Of a DNA stretch of 9,931 nucleotides, positions 1 to 6,016 are shown piece after piece; within the stretch, counting starts at the first letter, position 1; the number at the start of each line of letters is the position of its first letter. Made by a program: the position numbers and the translations under genes. The notes under the pieces are model-generated. The model was given only the letters and a program-made list of their open reading frames with translations. It was not told where the DNA came from and ran no database searches. Origin of the DNA: an uncultured bacterium (GTDB lineage: Bacteria; Patescibacteriota; Minisyncoccia; Phycocordibacterales; UBA1006); contig CAIXMG010000102.1 in the NCBI GenBank assembly GCA_903920485.1, positions 1-9,931 on the forward strand. The letters run 5' to 3'.

Positions 1-573
1 GGCCAGTTCGACGGCTTCGTCCAGGGAGTGCGAGATCATCAGAATGGTAAGGCCTTTCTCCTTCCATAATTTGAGGAGCTCCGCATGAAGGTTTTCCGTC
101 GTTTCCGCATCAAGAGCGGAGAATGGCTCGTCAAGGAGGAGCACTTCCGGGTTCGAGACCATCGCGCGAGCGATGCCCACGCGCTGACGTTGCCCACCGG
201 ACAGGTCGCGGGGATAGGATTTCGCAAACGGCGTCATGTCCATCATCTCAAGAGCGTCCCGTACCGCGGTCTCCCGTTCGGGGTCCTTCAGCGATGAGGT
301 TTCAAGGGCCAGCATGATGTTGTCATGCACGTTCCTCCATGGCAGGAGGCTGCCGTTCTGGAAGACCATCGTCATGGTTGCGGGAGCCGTTACTGATCCG
401 AAGGTGGGCTGTTCGATGCCGGTCAGCATCTTGAGCAGCGTTGACTTGCCGCATCCCGAAGGGCCGATGAGTACCGTAAACGATCCCTTCGGAATAGAAA
501 GGCTGATATCGTGAAGGACACGTGTCGTTCCGTAGTCCTTGGAAATATTTTTAAAGGTGATTATTGATTCCAT
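1..573 (-). CDS. ABC transporter ATP-binding protein, NrtD/SsuB/TauB type (partial, 3' end outside window)
   Basis: This is the cytoplasmic ATPase that powers an importer of the nitrate/sulfonate/taurine class, working with the permease encoded just upstream. The visible 191 residues hold all the nucleotide-binding motifs: Walker A GPSGCGKST at residues 37-45 (Lys43), the Q-loop Gln at 72, the signature LSGGQ at 124-128, Walker B LLLDEP with Asp148 and Glu149 followed by the D-loop SALD, and the switch His at 182. The reading frame is still open at the window edge. Family members are usually about 240-270 residues, so about 50-80 are missing. The ATG at 571-573 gives the expected N-terminus (MESIITFKNISKDYG). 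The gene follows the permease by 42 nt, so the two are probably co-transcribed. The family is clear, but the substrate cannot be read from the ATPase. Confidence 0.95.
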   Translation of the reverse strand, partial: MESIITFKNISKDYGTTRVLHDISLSIPKGSFTVLIGPSGCGKSTLLKMLTGIEQPTFGSVTAPATMTMVFQNGSLLPWRNVHDNIMLALETSSLKDPERETAVRDALEMMDMTPFAKSYPRDLSGGQRQRVGIARAMVSNPEVLLLDEPFSALDAETTENLHAELLKLWKEKGLTILMISHSLDEAVELA

Positions 574-585
574 AAGTGTTCTGTT

Positions 586-604
586 CCCCCTCTTTTAGAG
601 GGGG
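586..604. repeat. Eight-bp-stem hairpin with flanking G-run between permease and ATPase genes
   Basis: CCCCCTCT and AGAGGGGG pair around a TTT loop. A second G-run (TTAGGGGG) follows at 605-612 and reaches the permease stop codon. There is no T-tract on the minus strand, so this does not look like an intrinsic terminator. It could be a REP-like intergenic repeat, or an mRNA hairpin that sets the relative level of permease and ATPase. Only one copy is in the window, so the repeat idea is untested. Confidence 0.55.
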
Positions 605-615
605 TTAGGGGGTGT

Positions 616-1407
616 CTATTCAAACTTGAACCGTTCGCCCAGGCCGAGCAGTTTCTGCCAGATCACGAGGTTCAGGAGCGCGATCGTGGCGACAATGACG
701 ATGACAGCACCGATGAACAGGCTGCGGTCGTTGCCGGCTGACGCGTTCACCAGGATGCTGCCGATCCCGAAAAGGTCGCGGACCGGGCTTGAGACATAGG
801 TATGGAGCACTTCGGCCACGATGATGATGTTCCATCCGCCCGCCCATGCCAACAGCGATCCCACGATGACCGAGGGGAACAGCGCCGGAAGCACAATCTC
901 GAAGTAATAACGCCACCCCTTGATCTTAAAGACATGTGCCACGGAAAAGAGGTCCTGGGGAATCGCCTTGTATCCGCTGATGACGTTGAAGACGATCGTC
1001 CAGAGCATGCTGACGAACATGACGAAGATCGCGGCCAGTGTCAGGAAGTTCAGCTTGATGAAGAACACGATCACGACAGGGAAGAAGACAAGGACCGGAA
1101 CCGATTCCAGGACGTCGAATACGGGAAGGAGGAACTGCTCGGCACGCCGGCTGGTCTGTGTCCAGAGGGCCAGTGGTACCGCGATGATGACGGCGGCAAG
1201 GTAGGCGAGAAACATGCGCAGTAGGGTCGCTCCCGATGCTGCGATCAAGGTTCCCCACGGCACGCCCGAAAGGCGCGAGAAGTGGAATCCGAGGATGAGT
1301 GCCGAAACGAGGATCAGGACTACGGGGATGACCACGACGAGGTTGAATTTCTGGAAGAGGGTGACGGGATGCTTGTGTCCGTGTCGGGTATAGTGGGTGT
1401 GGGCCAT
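616..1407 (-). CDS. ABC transporter permease, SsuC/TauC/NrtB type
   Basis: This is the inner-membrane subunit of a binding-protein-dependent importer, the partner of the ATPase downstream. The protein has 263 residues and about six hydrophobic segments, beginning at about residues 22-43. The cytoplasmic EAA-type loop that contacts the ATPase is visible at about residues 156-180 (SVAHVFKIKGWRYYFEIVLP, with the conserved Gly at 165 and LP at 174-175). The frame could be extended upstream to a GTG at 1459-1461, but that codon lies inside the preceding gene's terminator. The ATG at 1405-1407 directly follows a -10 box and is preferred. The first 13 residues contain five histidines (MAHTHYTRHGHKH), which is unusual and might bind metal or be neutral. 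No substrate-binding protein is in view. The family is well supported, but the substrate is unknown. Confidence 0.9.
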   Translation of the reverse strand: MAHTHYTRHGHKHPVTLFQKFNLVVVIPVVLILVSALILGFHFSRLSGVPWGTLIAASGATLLRMFLAYLAAVIIAVPLALWTQTSRRAEQFLLPVFDVLESVPVLVFFPVVIVFFIKLNFLTLAAIFVMFVSMLWTIVFNVISGYKAIPQDLFSVAHVFKIKGWRYYFEIVLPALFPSVIVGSLLAWAGGWNIIIVAEVLHTYVSSPVRDLFGIGSILVNASAGNDRSLFIGAVIVIVATIALLNLVIWQKLLGLGERFKFE

Positions 1408-1415
1408 ATGGGGAC

Positions 1416-1444
1416 ATTGTAACTGGCGGAGGGGGAGAAGTAAA
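1416..1444 (-). promoter_or_regulatory. Promoter of the ABC transporter operon, nearly leaderless
   Basis: The -35 box is TTTACT (1439-1444), the spacer is 17 bp, and the -10 box is TACAAT (1416-1421). Only eight bases separate the -10 box from the ATG at 1407, so transcription would begin one or two bases before the start codon. There is no room for a ribosome binding site. Confidence 0.55.
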
Positions 1445-1448
1445 CCAT

Positions 1449-1480
1449 AAAAAAGTCCCACATTTTTTTGTGTGGGGCTT
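1449..1480 (-). terminator. Intrinsic terminator of the receiver-like gene
   Basis: The arms at 1453-1462 and 1471-1480 form a 10-bp stem with one G-U pair around an 8-nt loop. On the minus strand a T6 tract follows. It lies 15 bases after the stop codon at 1496 and separates this gene from the ABC operon. Confidence 0.85.
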
Positions 1481-1495
1481 GCATGACATTAGCGC

Positions 1496-1978
1496 TTACT
1501 TGGGAACCGATAGTGTTTCTGCCAGTGTGGTCACGGCGTCTTCTTTGTTGATTGACTCCCTTACCTGGTTGGGTACATGCTCGTGCTCCTTGCCGTATTT
1601 CACCATCATCAGACAGTGCTTGTCAGAGGTGGAAGAGGCCACAATGGGACAGGTCACTTGGATCTTTTCCAAAAGCAGTTCCAGGAGCGGCATTGTTTCC
1701 GGTATAGCCGGATTTCCTTCCTCAAGGGTGCCGTCGAGGATGATCCCGGCGAGGAAGCTATCGAAATAGATGTCCTCGCCCAAGAGGCTCTTTGCCTCTT
1801 CCATCGTGGTGACGGAGACCATCTTCCAGCCTGCTGGCATATGGTATGACTGGAGGATGATGTTCTCTTCCCGGTCCTCGATGTTGAGGATGAGGATTTC
1901 AGTACCGGCACCATTCGGGTGTGTTTCCACGAACTCCAGAAATTCCTGAAGGTTCATGATGTTGTTTCTCTTGCTCAT
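1496..1978 (-). CDS. CheY-like (degenerate receiver) domain protein, 160 aa
   Basis: I recognise no specific family, but the layout resembles a response-regulator receiver domain standing alone. Visible are a hydrophobic strand followed by acidic residues (EILILNIED, Glu34-Asp35), a strand ending in a potential phosphoacceptor (LAGIILDG, Asp82), a strand ending in small hydroxyl residues (CPIVASSTS, Ser115-Ser116), and a late Lys (about 145) that could be the conserved lysine. Spacing is looser than in classical CheY, and no output domain follows. The frame is open to 2044, but earlier starts overlap the promoter. The ATG at 1976-1978 leaves a leader of about 30 nt without a clear SD; another ATG at 1957 is possible. 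It has its own promoter and terminator and no histidine kinase neighbour. The gene is likely real, and the receiver assignment is an inference from strand pattern. Confidence 0.7.
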   Translation of the reverse strand: MSKRNNIMNLQEFLEFVETHPNGAGTEILILNIEDREENIILQSYHMPAGWKMVSVTTMEEAKSLLGEDIYFDSFLAGIILDGTLEEGNPAIPETMPLLELLLEKIQVTCPIVASSTSDKHCLMMVKYGKEHEHVPNQVRESINKEDAVTTLAETLSVPK

Positions 1979-2015
1979 TATTATCTGTTTTTTTTGGTTA
2001 TTTAATTGTGAGTGC

Positions 2016-2044
2016 ATTATATACCGTTTAAGTATAAATGTCAA
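2016..2044 (-). promoter_or_regulatory. Perfect consensus sigma-70 promoter
   Basis: TTGACA (2039-2044), a 17-bp spacer and TATAAT (2016-2021) match the housekeeping consensus at every position. Transcription would begin near 2009 and drive the receiver-like gene. The promoter rules out starts for that gene upstream of about 2009. Confidence 0.85.
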
Positions 2045-2049
2045 GTATC

Positions 2050-2086
2050 AAAAACAGCCAGTATCCAAAGGATACTGGCTGTTTTT
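2050..2086. terminator. Strong terminator with 17-bp perfect stem, usable in both directions
   Basis: AAAAACAGCCAGTATCC and its exact complement flank an AAA loop. The arms carry an A-tract and a T-tract, so it can work on either strand. It lies 9 bases after the methyltransferase stop at 2096 and just upstream of the next promoter, insulating two minus-strand units. Confidence 0.9.
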
Positions 2087-2095
2087 ATTCGGTTG

Positions 2096-2944
2096 TTAAG
2101 TATCCATTTTCAAAAGAATGCGTAGGCTGTGGTCTCCCGTTTGGCCGGCGTTTGTTCCGATGAATGCCGAAGGCAGAATGTTCCTGAAGCCGAGGTTCTC
2201 GCACATGGTTCGGATGGTAACGTAGTCTTGTCCGCGAGGTGCTATCATTGCCCTGATGTCCCCGATCTGAATCTGTTCTGACATGCCCTCCTCGTGAACA
2301 ATGAGAACAACCTTTCCGTTTTTTCTTGTCACTCGCTTGATTTCGCGGAGGGATGCTTCTACCTTTTCTGGCATGACCCATTGCAGGGCGTTGTTGCAGA
2401 AGGTTTTGGTGAAATAGCCTGAATCAAAGTGAAGATCGGTCATGTTGGCCTGCGTGATGGTGAGGTTGGGGATCCCTTCGCTGATCGAGCGGGTAAAGTT
2501 GCCCATCTCGCGGGAAAGATCACTGCAGGTGAATGATGTTCGAGTGTAAGTCTTGGCCATGTACGTTTCATAGATGCCAGGACCTGCCCCAAGACTTAAG
2601 ACGCGATCGTCTTGTGCCAAGGAAAGATGGTGGGTAAGGAGCGCGTAGCTCATGACATAGTTTGCCGAGCTCTCGATCATGGCCCAGTACTTTGCCTGGA
2701 TGTCCCAGGTCTCGTCGAAGTTCTTGATGCTGGATGCGCTTCTGGCCGGTCCAATTTCCTGATAGGCTTTCTTGACCGGTCCGTTGATAATCGCATACAA
2801 AAATCTTAAGAATTCTGGAATTTCTGAGAATGACATTTGTTCATCATCCTTGCCAACATGATGCATTCCTTGGAAGGATTGCATAAGAGTGGAACGAAGC
2901 TCCTCAAAAGGAAGATCAAATGAGATAAGGGGGTTGTGACTCAT
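2096..2944 (-). CDS. Class I SAM-dependent methyltransferase, 282 aa
   Basis: This is predicted to transfer a methyl group from S-adenosylmethionine to an unknown acceptor in the cytoplasm. The Rossmann-fold motifs appear in order: motif I VLSLGAGPGIYE at residues 115-126, an acidic end of strand two at Ser141-Asp142 in TCSDLSREM, the TITQANMTDLHF segment at about 162-173, and the post-core LREIKRVTRKNGKVVL at about 199-214. This matches the broad Methyltransf_11/25 type. The first 110 residues form a helical extension that probably shapes the substrate pocket. The start ATG is at 2942-2944, with a predicted leader of about 40 nt and no SD. The gene is monocistronic, with promoter and terminator both visible. 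The neighbours give no substrate clue. Confidence 0.88.
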   Translation of the reverse strand: MSHNPLISFDLPFEELRSTLMQSFQGMHHVGKDDEQMSFSEIPEFLRFLYAIINGPVKKAYQEIGPARSASSIKNFDETWDIQAKYWAMIESSANYVMSYALLTHHLSLAQDDRVLSLGAGPGIYETYMAKTYTRTSFTCSDLSREMGNFTRSISEGIPNLTITQANMTDLHFDSGYFTKTFCNNALQWVMPEKVEASLREIKRVTRKNGKVVLIVHEEGMSEQIQIGDIRAMIAPRGQDYVTIRTMCENLGFRNILPSAFIGTNAGQTGDHSLRILLKMDT

Positions 2945-2989
2945 GGCAACTTGTTTTTTATTGTTTGAATGAATAGGGGGTACTCACTT

Positions 2990-3018
2990 ATAATAACACT
3001 TAATACATATTAAGTCAA
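2990..3018 (-). promoter_or_regulatory. Methyltransferase promoter with an 8-2-8 inverted repeat in the spacer
   Basis: The -35 box is TTGACT (3013-3018), the spacer is 17 bp and the -10 box is TATTAT (2990-2995). The dyad ACTTAATA-CA-TATTAAGT (2998-3015) fills the spacer and touches the -35 box. A protein bound there would block RNA polymerase, so it is a candidate operator. No obvious cognate regulator is adjacent. Confidence 0.65.
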
Positions 3019-3019
3019 A

Positions 3020-3046
3020 CTAAAAAACACCCGGGGTGTTTTTTAG
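3020..3046 (-). terminator. Intrinsic terminator of the exported-protein operon
   Basis: Thirteen-base perfect arms (CTAAAAAACACCC and its complement) surround a single G. The outer part of the stem is an A/T tract, so on the minus strand a GC-rich core is followed by T6. It lies 10 bases after the stop at 3057 and abuts the -35 box of the next gene. Confidence 0.88.
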
Positions 3047-3056
3047 AATAACGGTA

Positions 3057-3860
3057 TTACTGCGTCGAACCCGAAGCGCTTGCGGAAACGGATCCGCTTG
3101 CCTTGAGGCTTTTCGCGAGCGACCGTGCGTCCGCCCATGCGGCTTTGAGGTCGGTGTTGGCAGCGGTAATGTCCTGCTTGCCGGCAATGATGGCTGTCTT
3201 ATTCTTGATCTGGATGCTGGCATCGCCGTTGTCAGGAGCAAGGTTTGCCGTCGCCGTGATTGCTGCGTTGGCCTTCGTGTTCGCATCGGCAACCTTGGCG
3301 TTAAGGTCGGCAAGCGTTGTCGACCACGTCGACGTTATCATGCTTGATGCGGTCGAGGCGCCGATCTCTGCCTGGAACTTCGCACCAAGCGTCGCGAACG
3401 ACGTTCCGATGTCGAGTGCCCGGTCGGCTGCCGCCACGATTCGGCCCTGCGGAAGGACGAGGAGGAAAATTCGGTATGCCTTCGTGATCGAAGCGTCATC
3501 GGCCTTGATCGAAGCCGCGTCCGTGTCGCTTCCGATCTTGGCCTTCAGGGTGTTGAGGGCACTGATCTGTGCCTGGAGGCCCGAGTCAAGGCTTGACTTG
3601 TCGCTGTCCGAAACATGGGCCATGGCCTGGATGCGGGTGTCGAGTGCGGTAAGGTCCGTGATGCGCGTGTCAATTTCCATGTCGCCTCGCTGCTGAGCCT
3701 TGGTGCCTGATGCTGATGCGTCGGCATTGGTTGCAATGGTTATTCCTACTGCAGGAATACTTGCTGCGGCGTTGAGCGTGAGGGCGAACGCGGGAGCTGC
3801 TGCGATGGCAATGGCTGCGAACGCGGTCGCCATTTGTACTGCTAAGGTTTTCTTGTTCAT
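3057..3860 (-). CDS. Exported Ala-rich helical protein, 267 aa, function unknown
   Basis: I do not recognise the family. The N-terminus is a signal peptide: MNKK, then a hydrophobic run, then an AXA-type site at about residues 24-26 (AFA). The mature protein is rich in Ala, Ser, Thr, Asp and Lys and looks mostly helical, with heptad-like stretches (for example around residues 60-115 and 175-250) that suggest a coiled coil or helical bundle. It has no cysteine and no recognisable catalytic motif. The C-terminus is a short Ser/Ala/Gly tail (SVSASASGSTQ). The ATG at 3858-3860 has no SD. The gene begins 19 nt after a small membrane-anchored Ser/Thr-rich protein gene and probably shares its transcript. 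A structural or cell-surface role is a guess from composition. Confidence 0.82.
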   Translation of the reverse strand: MNKKTLAVQMATAFAAIAIAAAPAFALTLNAAASIPAVGITIATNADASASGTKAQQRGDMEIDTRITDLTALDTRIQAMAHVSDSDKSSLDSGLQAQISALNTLKAKIGSDTDAASIKADDASITKAYRIFLLVLPQGRIVAAADRALDIGTSFATLGAKFQAEIGASTASSMITSTWSTTLADLNAKVADANTKANAAITATANLAPDNGDASIQIKNKTAIIAGKQDITAANTDLKAAWADARSLAKSLKASGSVSASASGSTQ

Positions 3861-3879
3861 AGTGATAGGGAGAAATTAG

Positions 3880-4155
3880 CTATTGAGTCGTTGTCGAATT
3901 GACGCTTGCGGTGTCGCCCTGCATGTCGTTCATCTGGGCACCGATGTTTGTCATGTCCGAGTCGACGCTCGAGTTCGTATTGACGGCACTTTGCGGGGTC
4001 GTGGACGTCACGGTCGCGTCCGAGGTCTGGGTCGTTGCCGGTGCGGACTGATCGGTCGTGGCAGCGTCGTTGTGGGATCCTGCGGCGACCGCGATGATCA
4101 CGACGACCGCGATGATCACGACGACCGCGATGATGGTCTTGGTGGTGTTTGACAT
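3880..4155 (-). CDS. Small membrane-anchored Ser/Thr-rich protein, 91 aa
   Basis: The family is not recognised. One strongly hydrophobic segment at about residues 7-25 (AVVVIIAVVVIIAVAA) follows a short positive N-terminus and would act as a signal anchor. The remaining 65 residues are low-complexity Ser, Thr, Asp, Asn and Gln and probably extend outside the membrane. Part of the hydrophobic segment is encoded by an 18-bp tandem repeat. A weak AAGAAG lies shortly before the ATG at 4153-4155. The product of the next gene in the unit is also exported, so the two may act together at the envelope. Low complexity limits confidence in homology, but the open frame, spacing and shared terminator support a real gene. 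Confidence 0.72.
   Translation of the reverse strand: MSNTTKTIIAVVVIIAVVVIIAVAAGSHNDAATTDQSAPATTQTSDATVTSTTPQSAVNTNSSVDSDMTNIGAQMNDMQGDTASVNSTTTQ
4087..4134. repeat. 18-bp tandem repeat, about 2.6 copies, inside a membrane-segment codon run
   Basis: The unit GACCGCGATGATCACGAC occurs twice exactly, followed by a partial third copy. The period is six codons, so copy changes keep the frame and add or remove six hydrophobic residues (VVIIAV) in the membrane anchor. Confidence 0.85.
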
Positions 4156-4303
4156 AGCTTCTTGGTAAATAACATTAGTGAATTGCGTAATAAGTTCGAC
4201 GAGAAAAGTGTTCCGTTGTTCCGTTTCTTCTTTTCCCAGTGTCGATTATAACACGGGACAGGGGATCGCGGGGAAGGGTGTGGATAGCGTCATCCTTTCG
4301 TGG

Positions 4304-4309
4304 TATCAT
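4304..4309 (+). promoter_or_regulatory. Extended -10 box of the DUF1003-like gene, leaderless
   Basis: TATCAT is preceded by TG-N (4301-4303), an extended -10 arrangement. Six bases (GGGGAC) separate it from the ATG at 4316, so the transcript would start at or next to the start codon. I see no good -35 box. Confidence 0.45.
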
Positions 4310-4315
4310 GGGGAC

Positions 4316-4693
4316 ATGATAAAGAACGTAAACAAAATTCACAAGGATAGCCTTACCCTTCTGGACAAGGCAGCCATTTTCATTACCAACATCGTCGGGA
4401 CCATGTGGTGCGCGATCGCGTTCACGATTCTGGCGCTTATCAGCCTTCCGGAAGCCATTCACGGCGGAACCTCGACGACGATCTCGTGGATCGCGCAGAC
4501 ATTCCTCCAGCTGGTGCTTCTTTCGATCATCATGGTCGGTCAGAACCTGCAGAGCCGACATTCGGAATTGCGTGCCGATGCCGATTATGAGACGAATGTC
4601 GAAGCGAAGAAGGATGTCGAGACCCTCATGAAGCGCCTTGATTCGATCGAAACCGAAAAACTCGACAAGATCCTTGCGATCCTGGAGAAGTAA
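4316..4693 (+). CDS. DUF1003-like membrane protein, 125 aa
   Basis: Two membrane segments are visible, at about residues 19-44 and 54-75. They are followed by the pattern that marks DUF1003 proteins: IIMVGQNLQSRHSELRADAD with DYE at residues 90-92, then a charged C-terminal helix ending in an ILEK tail. The biochemical role of the family is unknown. The N-terminus of usual members, often with a metal-binding or nucleotide-binding extension, is absent here. The frame is open back to 4178, but the region 4178-4315 contains the promoter and reads unlike the family, so the ATG at 4316 is chosen. Its 3' end faces the sulfotransferase-like gene with only 6 bp between the stops and no terminator in between. 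Confidence 0.8.
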   Translation: MIKNVNKIHKDSLTLLDKAAIFITNIVGTMWCAIAFTILALISLPEAIHGGTSTTISWIAQTFLQLVLLSIIMVGQNLQSRHSELRADADYETNVEAKKDVETLMKRLDSIETEKLDKILAILEK

Positions 4694-4699
4694 TTCTAT

Positions 4700-5458
4700 C
4701 TACCTGTGTGCCGTGGCGGTTGCCGCGGTCTTTCCTTTGAAAAAACGGTAGACGGTGTCTAACTTGAGATAACGCCCCCATCGCTTCAGGATCCTGAGCG
4801 GGGCATAGACGCTGTGGTCGTGGATGACCTCGATGAATCGGTCGTGGTTCGGGTAGCCGGCAAAGTCGAGGATCCGATGGATGCCGTCAGTCGTGTTGAG
4901 GGAGGACACCTCGAAAATCCTGAGCGACTGCGGATACTTGCGTTCAAGCTCGAGGCTTCGTTTCCAGTAAAGATCCCAGTACTGGGCAATGGCTTCTTCC
5001 TTGGTCGAGGCCTTGAACTTGGGAAAGGCGACGTCCCACATGGGGTCGAGGGTAAATCCCTTTCCCTGATGGTCCATCCACCAGTTGCATTCTCCCGAAT
5101 GAAGGGAGAAGCTTCTGACGACCTCCTCGCGTCGGCGTGCCAAAACGATGAACTTGGTATCAGGATGCCGTTCGAGAATGTCCTCGACATAGGGAAGGAA
5201 GTAGAAGCCGACCGAGCCGTAGAAATGGGCATCGCCGGCCTGTTGTTCCAGTTCCTTCAAAAACCCGTCGAGAAGGGAAGGGTCCTTCTTCCACGGCAGC
5301 AGCTGATTGTACGACTCCTTTTTTCCGTTCACGGTTCGGCTGAGGCTTCCCTCGTGAACGACAAAGCTTGAGGGCTGAGTATGGAGCAAGTGTGCCAGTG
5401 ATGTCGTGCCGCTTCTTCCCGTACCCAAGCCGATAATAAGGTGTCGTTTCGTGTTCAC
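4700..5458 (-). CDS. Sulfotransferase-like P-loop protein, 252 aa
   Basis: This is predicted to transfer sulfate from PAPS to an unknown acceptor, possibly a sugar or surface glycan. The N-terminal P-loop GTGRSGTTS at residues 12-20 matches the 5'-phosphosulfate-binding loop. The segment KFIVLARRREEVVRSFSLH at 102-120 matches the 3'-phosphate-binding strand and helix, with an Arg cluster at 108-110 and Ser at 116. An aromatic-rich segment (NWWMD, FPKF, YWDLYWKRSLEL) follows, as in the family. Length is normal for bacterial members. The start is GTG at 5456-5458; an in-frame stop lies three codons upstream and no early ATG exists. The basic C-terminus (KRWGRYLKLDTVYRFFKGK) might contact membrane or anionic substrate. 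No PAPS synthesis genes are nearby. Confidence 0.82.
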   Translation of the reverse strand: MNTKRHLIIGLGTGRSGTTSLAHLLHTQPSSFVVHEGSLSRTVNGKKESYNQLLPWKKDPSLLDGFLKELEQQAGDAHFYGSVGFYFLPYVEDILERHPDTKFIVLARRREEVVRSFSLHSGECNWWMDHQGKGFTLDPMWDVAFPKFKASTKEEAIAQYWDLYWKRSLELERKYPQSLRIFEVSSLNTTDGIHRILDFAGYPNHDRFIEVIHDHSVYAPLRILKRWGRYLKLDTVYRFFKGKTAATATAHR

Positions 5459-5481
5459 GATGTGCTATACGAACCACATCG
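5458..5481. promoter_or_regulatory. Inverted repeat at the sulfotransferase start, covering a weak -10 box
   Basis: CGATGTG and CACATCG flank 10 bases. On the minus strand a weak -10 (TATAGC, 5464-5469) lies between the arms, and the inner end of the GTG start codon overlaps the dyad. Transcription would again start at or within a few bases of the start codon. The site could be an operator or an mRNA hairpin. Confidence 0.4.
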
Positions 5482-5529
5482 AGAAGTGGTGCAGGGAAGG
5501 ATCTTGACAAGAGATGCGTTATAAAGTTT

Positions 5530-5558
5530 TTGGCGAAACGAAAATATGCTGATAGACT
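5530..5558 (+). promoter_or_regulatory. Promoter of the small membrane protein gene, nearly leaderless
   Basis: The -35 box is TTGGCG (5530-5535), the spacer is 17 bp and the -10 box is TAGACT (5553-5558), preceded by TG-N. The ATG at 5568 is nine bases downstream, so the leader would be about two bases. Confidence 0.5.
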
Positions 5559-5567
5559 GAATAGCGT

Positions 5568-5825
5568 ATGACAGAAGACCGAAAGGATTATCATCGACCC
5601 AAGAGACTTGCTCCCGTTTGGAGAACCGTACTCGAGACGGGCTTCATCGTCTTTCTCTTCTTTTCGAACCTTCTGATGGGTGAGTTTACCCGCACGGGTC
5701 TTGGCTACCAGAACGGATTTTGGTGGGCGCTCAAAAACATCTTCACGGGAACGAGTGTCGTGCTCGCGGTCATCCTGGCGCTCATCGGCCATCTGGCTTT
5801 TGAGTTTTTCATTGGCAGGTTATAA
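5568..5825 (+). CDS. Small two-helix membrane protein, 85 aa, function unknown
   Basis: The family is not recognised. A basic cytoplasmic-looking N-terminus (residues 1-20, with DRKDYHRPKR) is followed by two hydrophobic helices at about 21-37 (VLETGFIVFLFFSNLLM) and 60-82 (TSVVLAVILALIGHLAFEFF). A short loop containing GLGYQNGFWWALKN lies between them. There is no signal cleavage site. The ATG is chosen because the promoter ends just before it. The gene diverges from the sulfotransferase-like gene with 109 bp between starts. Immediately downstream lies the broken region, so its original 3' neighbour may be lost. The last codons are intact, but any original terminator is not visible. Confidence 0.7.
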   Translation: MTEDRKDYHRPKRLAPVWRTVLETGFIVFLFFSNLLMGEFTRTGLGYQNGFWWALKNIFTGTSVVLAVILALIGHLAFEFFIGRL

Positions 5826-5848
5826 GCGTCCGTGTTATTCTGCTGCGC

Positions 5849-6016
5849 AGCCCTCTAAATCAGTCCACGGGTTACGGCTACGGCTATGGCACCGACGGGT
5901 ACGGGTATGCGAACGTATGTGGAATTATTCCTGTCGGGGATAATCCTGTCTCCTCCACCCTCGTCGGAGGCAGGTACCTGTACGTGAACGGCAGCAACGA
6001 CATCTCCGTCGTCGAC
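5849..6016 (+). pseudogene. Fragment of a YVTN-like beta-propeller protein
   Basis: The + frame reads a Gly/Tyr-rich stretch (TGYGYGYGTDGYGYAN) and then IIPVGDNPVSSTLVGGRYLY followed by VNGSNDISVVD. This is the typical arrangement of one YVTN/Lvp-type beta-propeller repeat (I-P-V-G-x-x-P, then G-x-x-L-Y-V, then S-x-x-I-S-V-V-D). There is no start codon or upstream RBS in frame, and the match ends abruptly at 6016, where the opposite strand begins to encode methyltransferase sequence. It is therefore a single-blade remnant of a larger, probably extracellular protein. A chance match is possible, but the concentration of motif residues argues against it. Confidence 0.5.

Noticed and set aside
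802..1224. + strand ORF of 140 codons and neighbouring + frames across 616-1461
   Set aside because: They are antisense to the permease, highly charged and without motif; permease motifs are clear on the minus strand.
1408..1461. GTG-initiated extension of the ABC permease
   Set aside because: The GTG lies inside the hairpin of the preceding gene's terminator, upstream of the predicted transcription start.
1979..2044. Earlier starts for the receiver-like gene
   Set aside because: They overlap the -35 and -10 boxes of the perfect promoter.
2050..2086. Long perfect hairpin as a possible mobile-element end or small RNA
   Set aside because: Its A and T tracts and position between a stop codon and a promoter fit an ordinary bidirectional terminator.
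4178..4315. Extension of the DUF1003-like frame upstream
   Set aside because: It covers the extended -10 box and encodes no family-like sequence.
5160..5792. Minus ORF of 210 codons between the sulfotransferase-like and small membrane genes
   Set aside because: It overlaps both in other frames, crosses the divergent promoters and has no recognisable domain.
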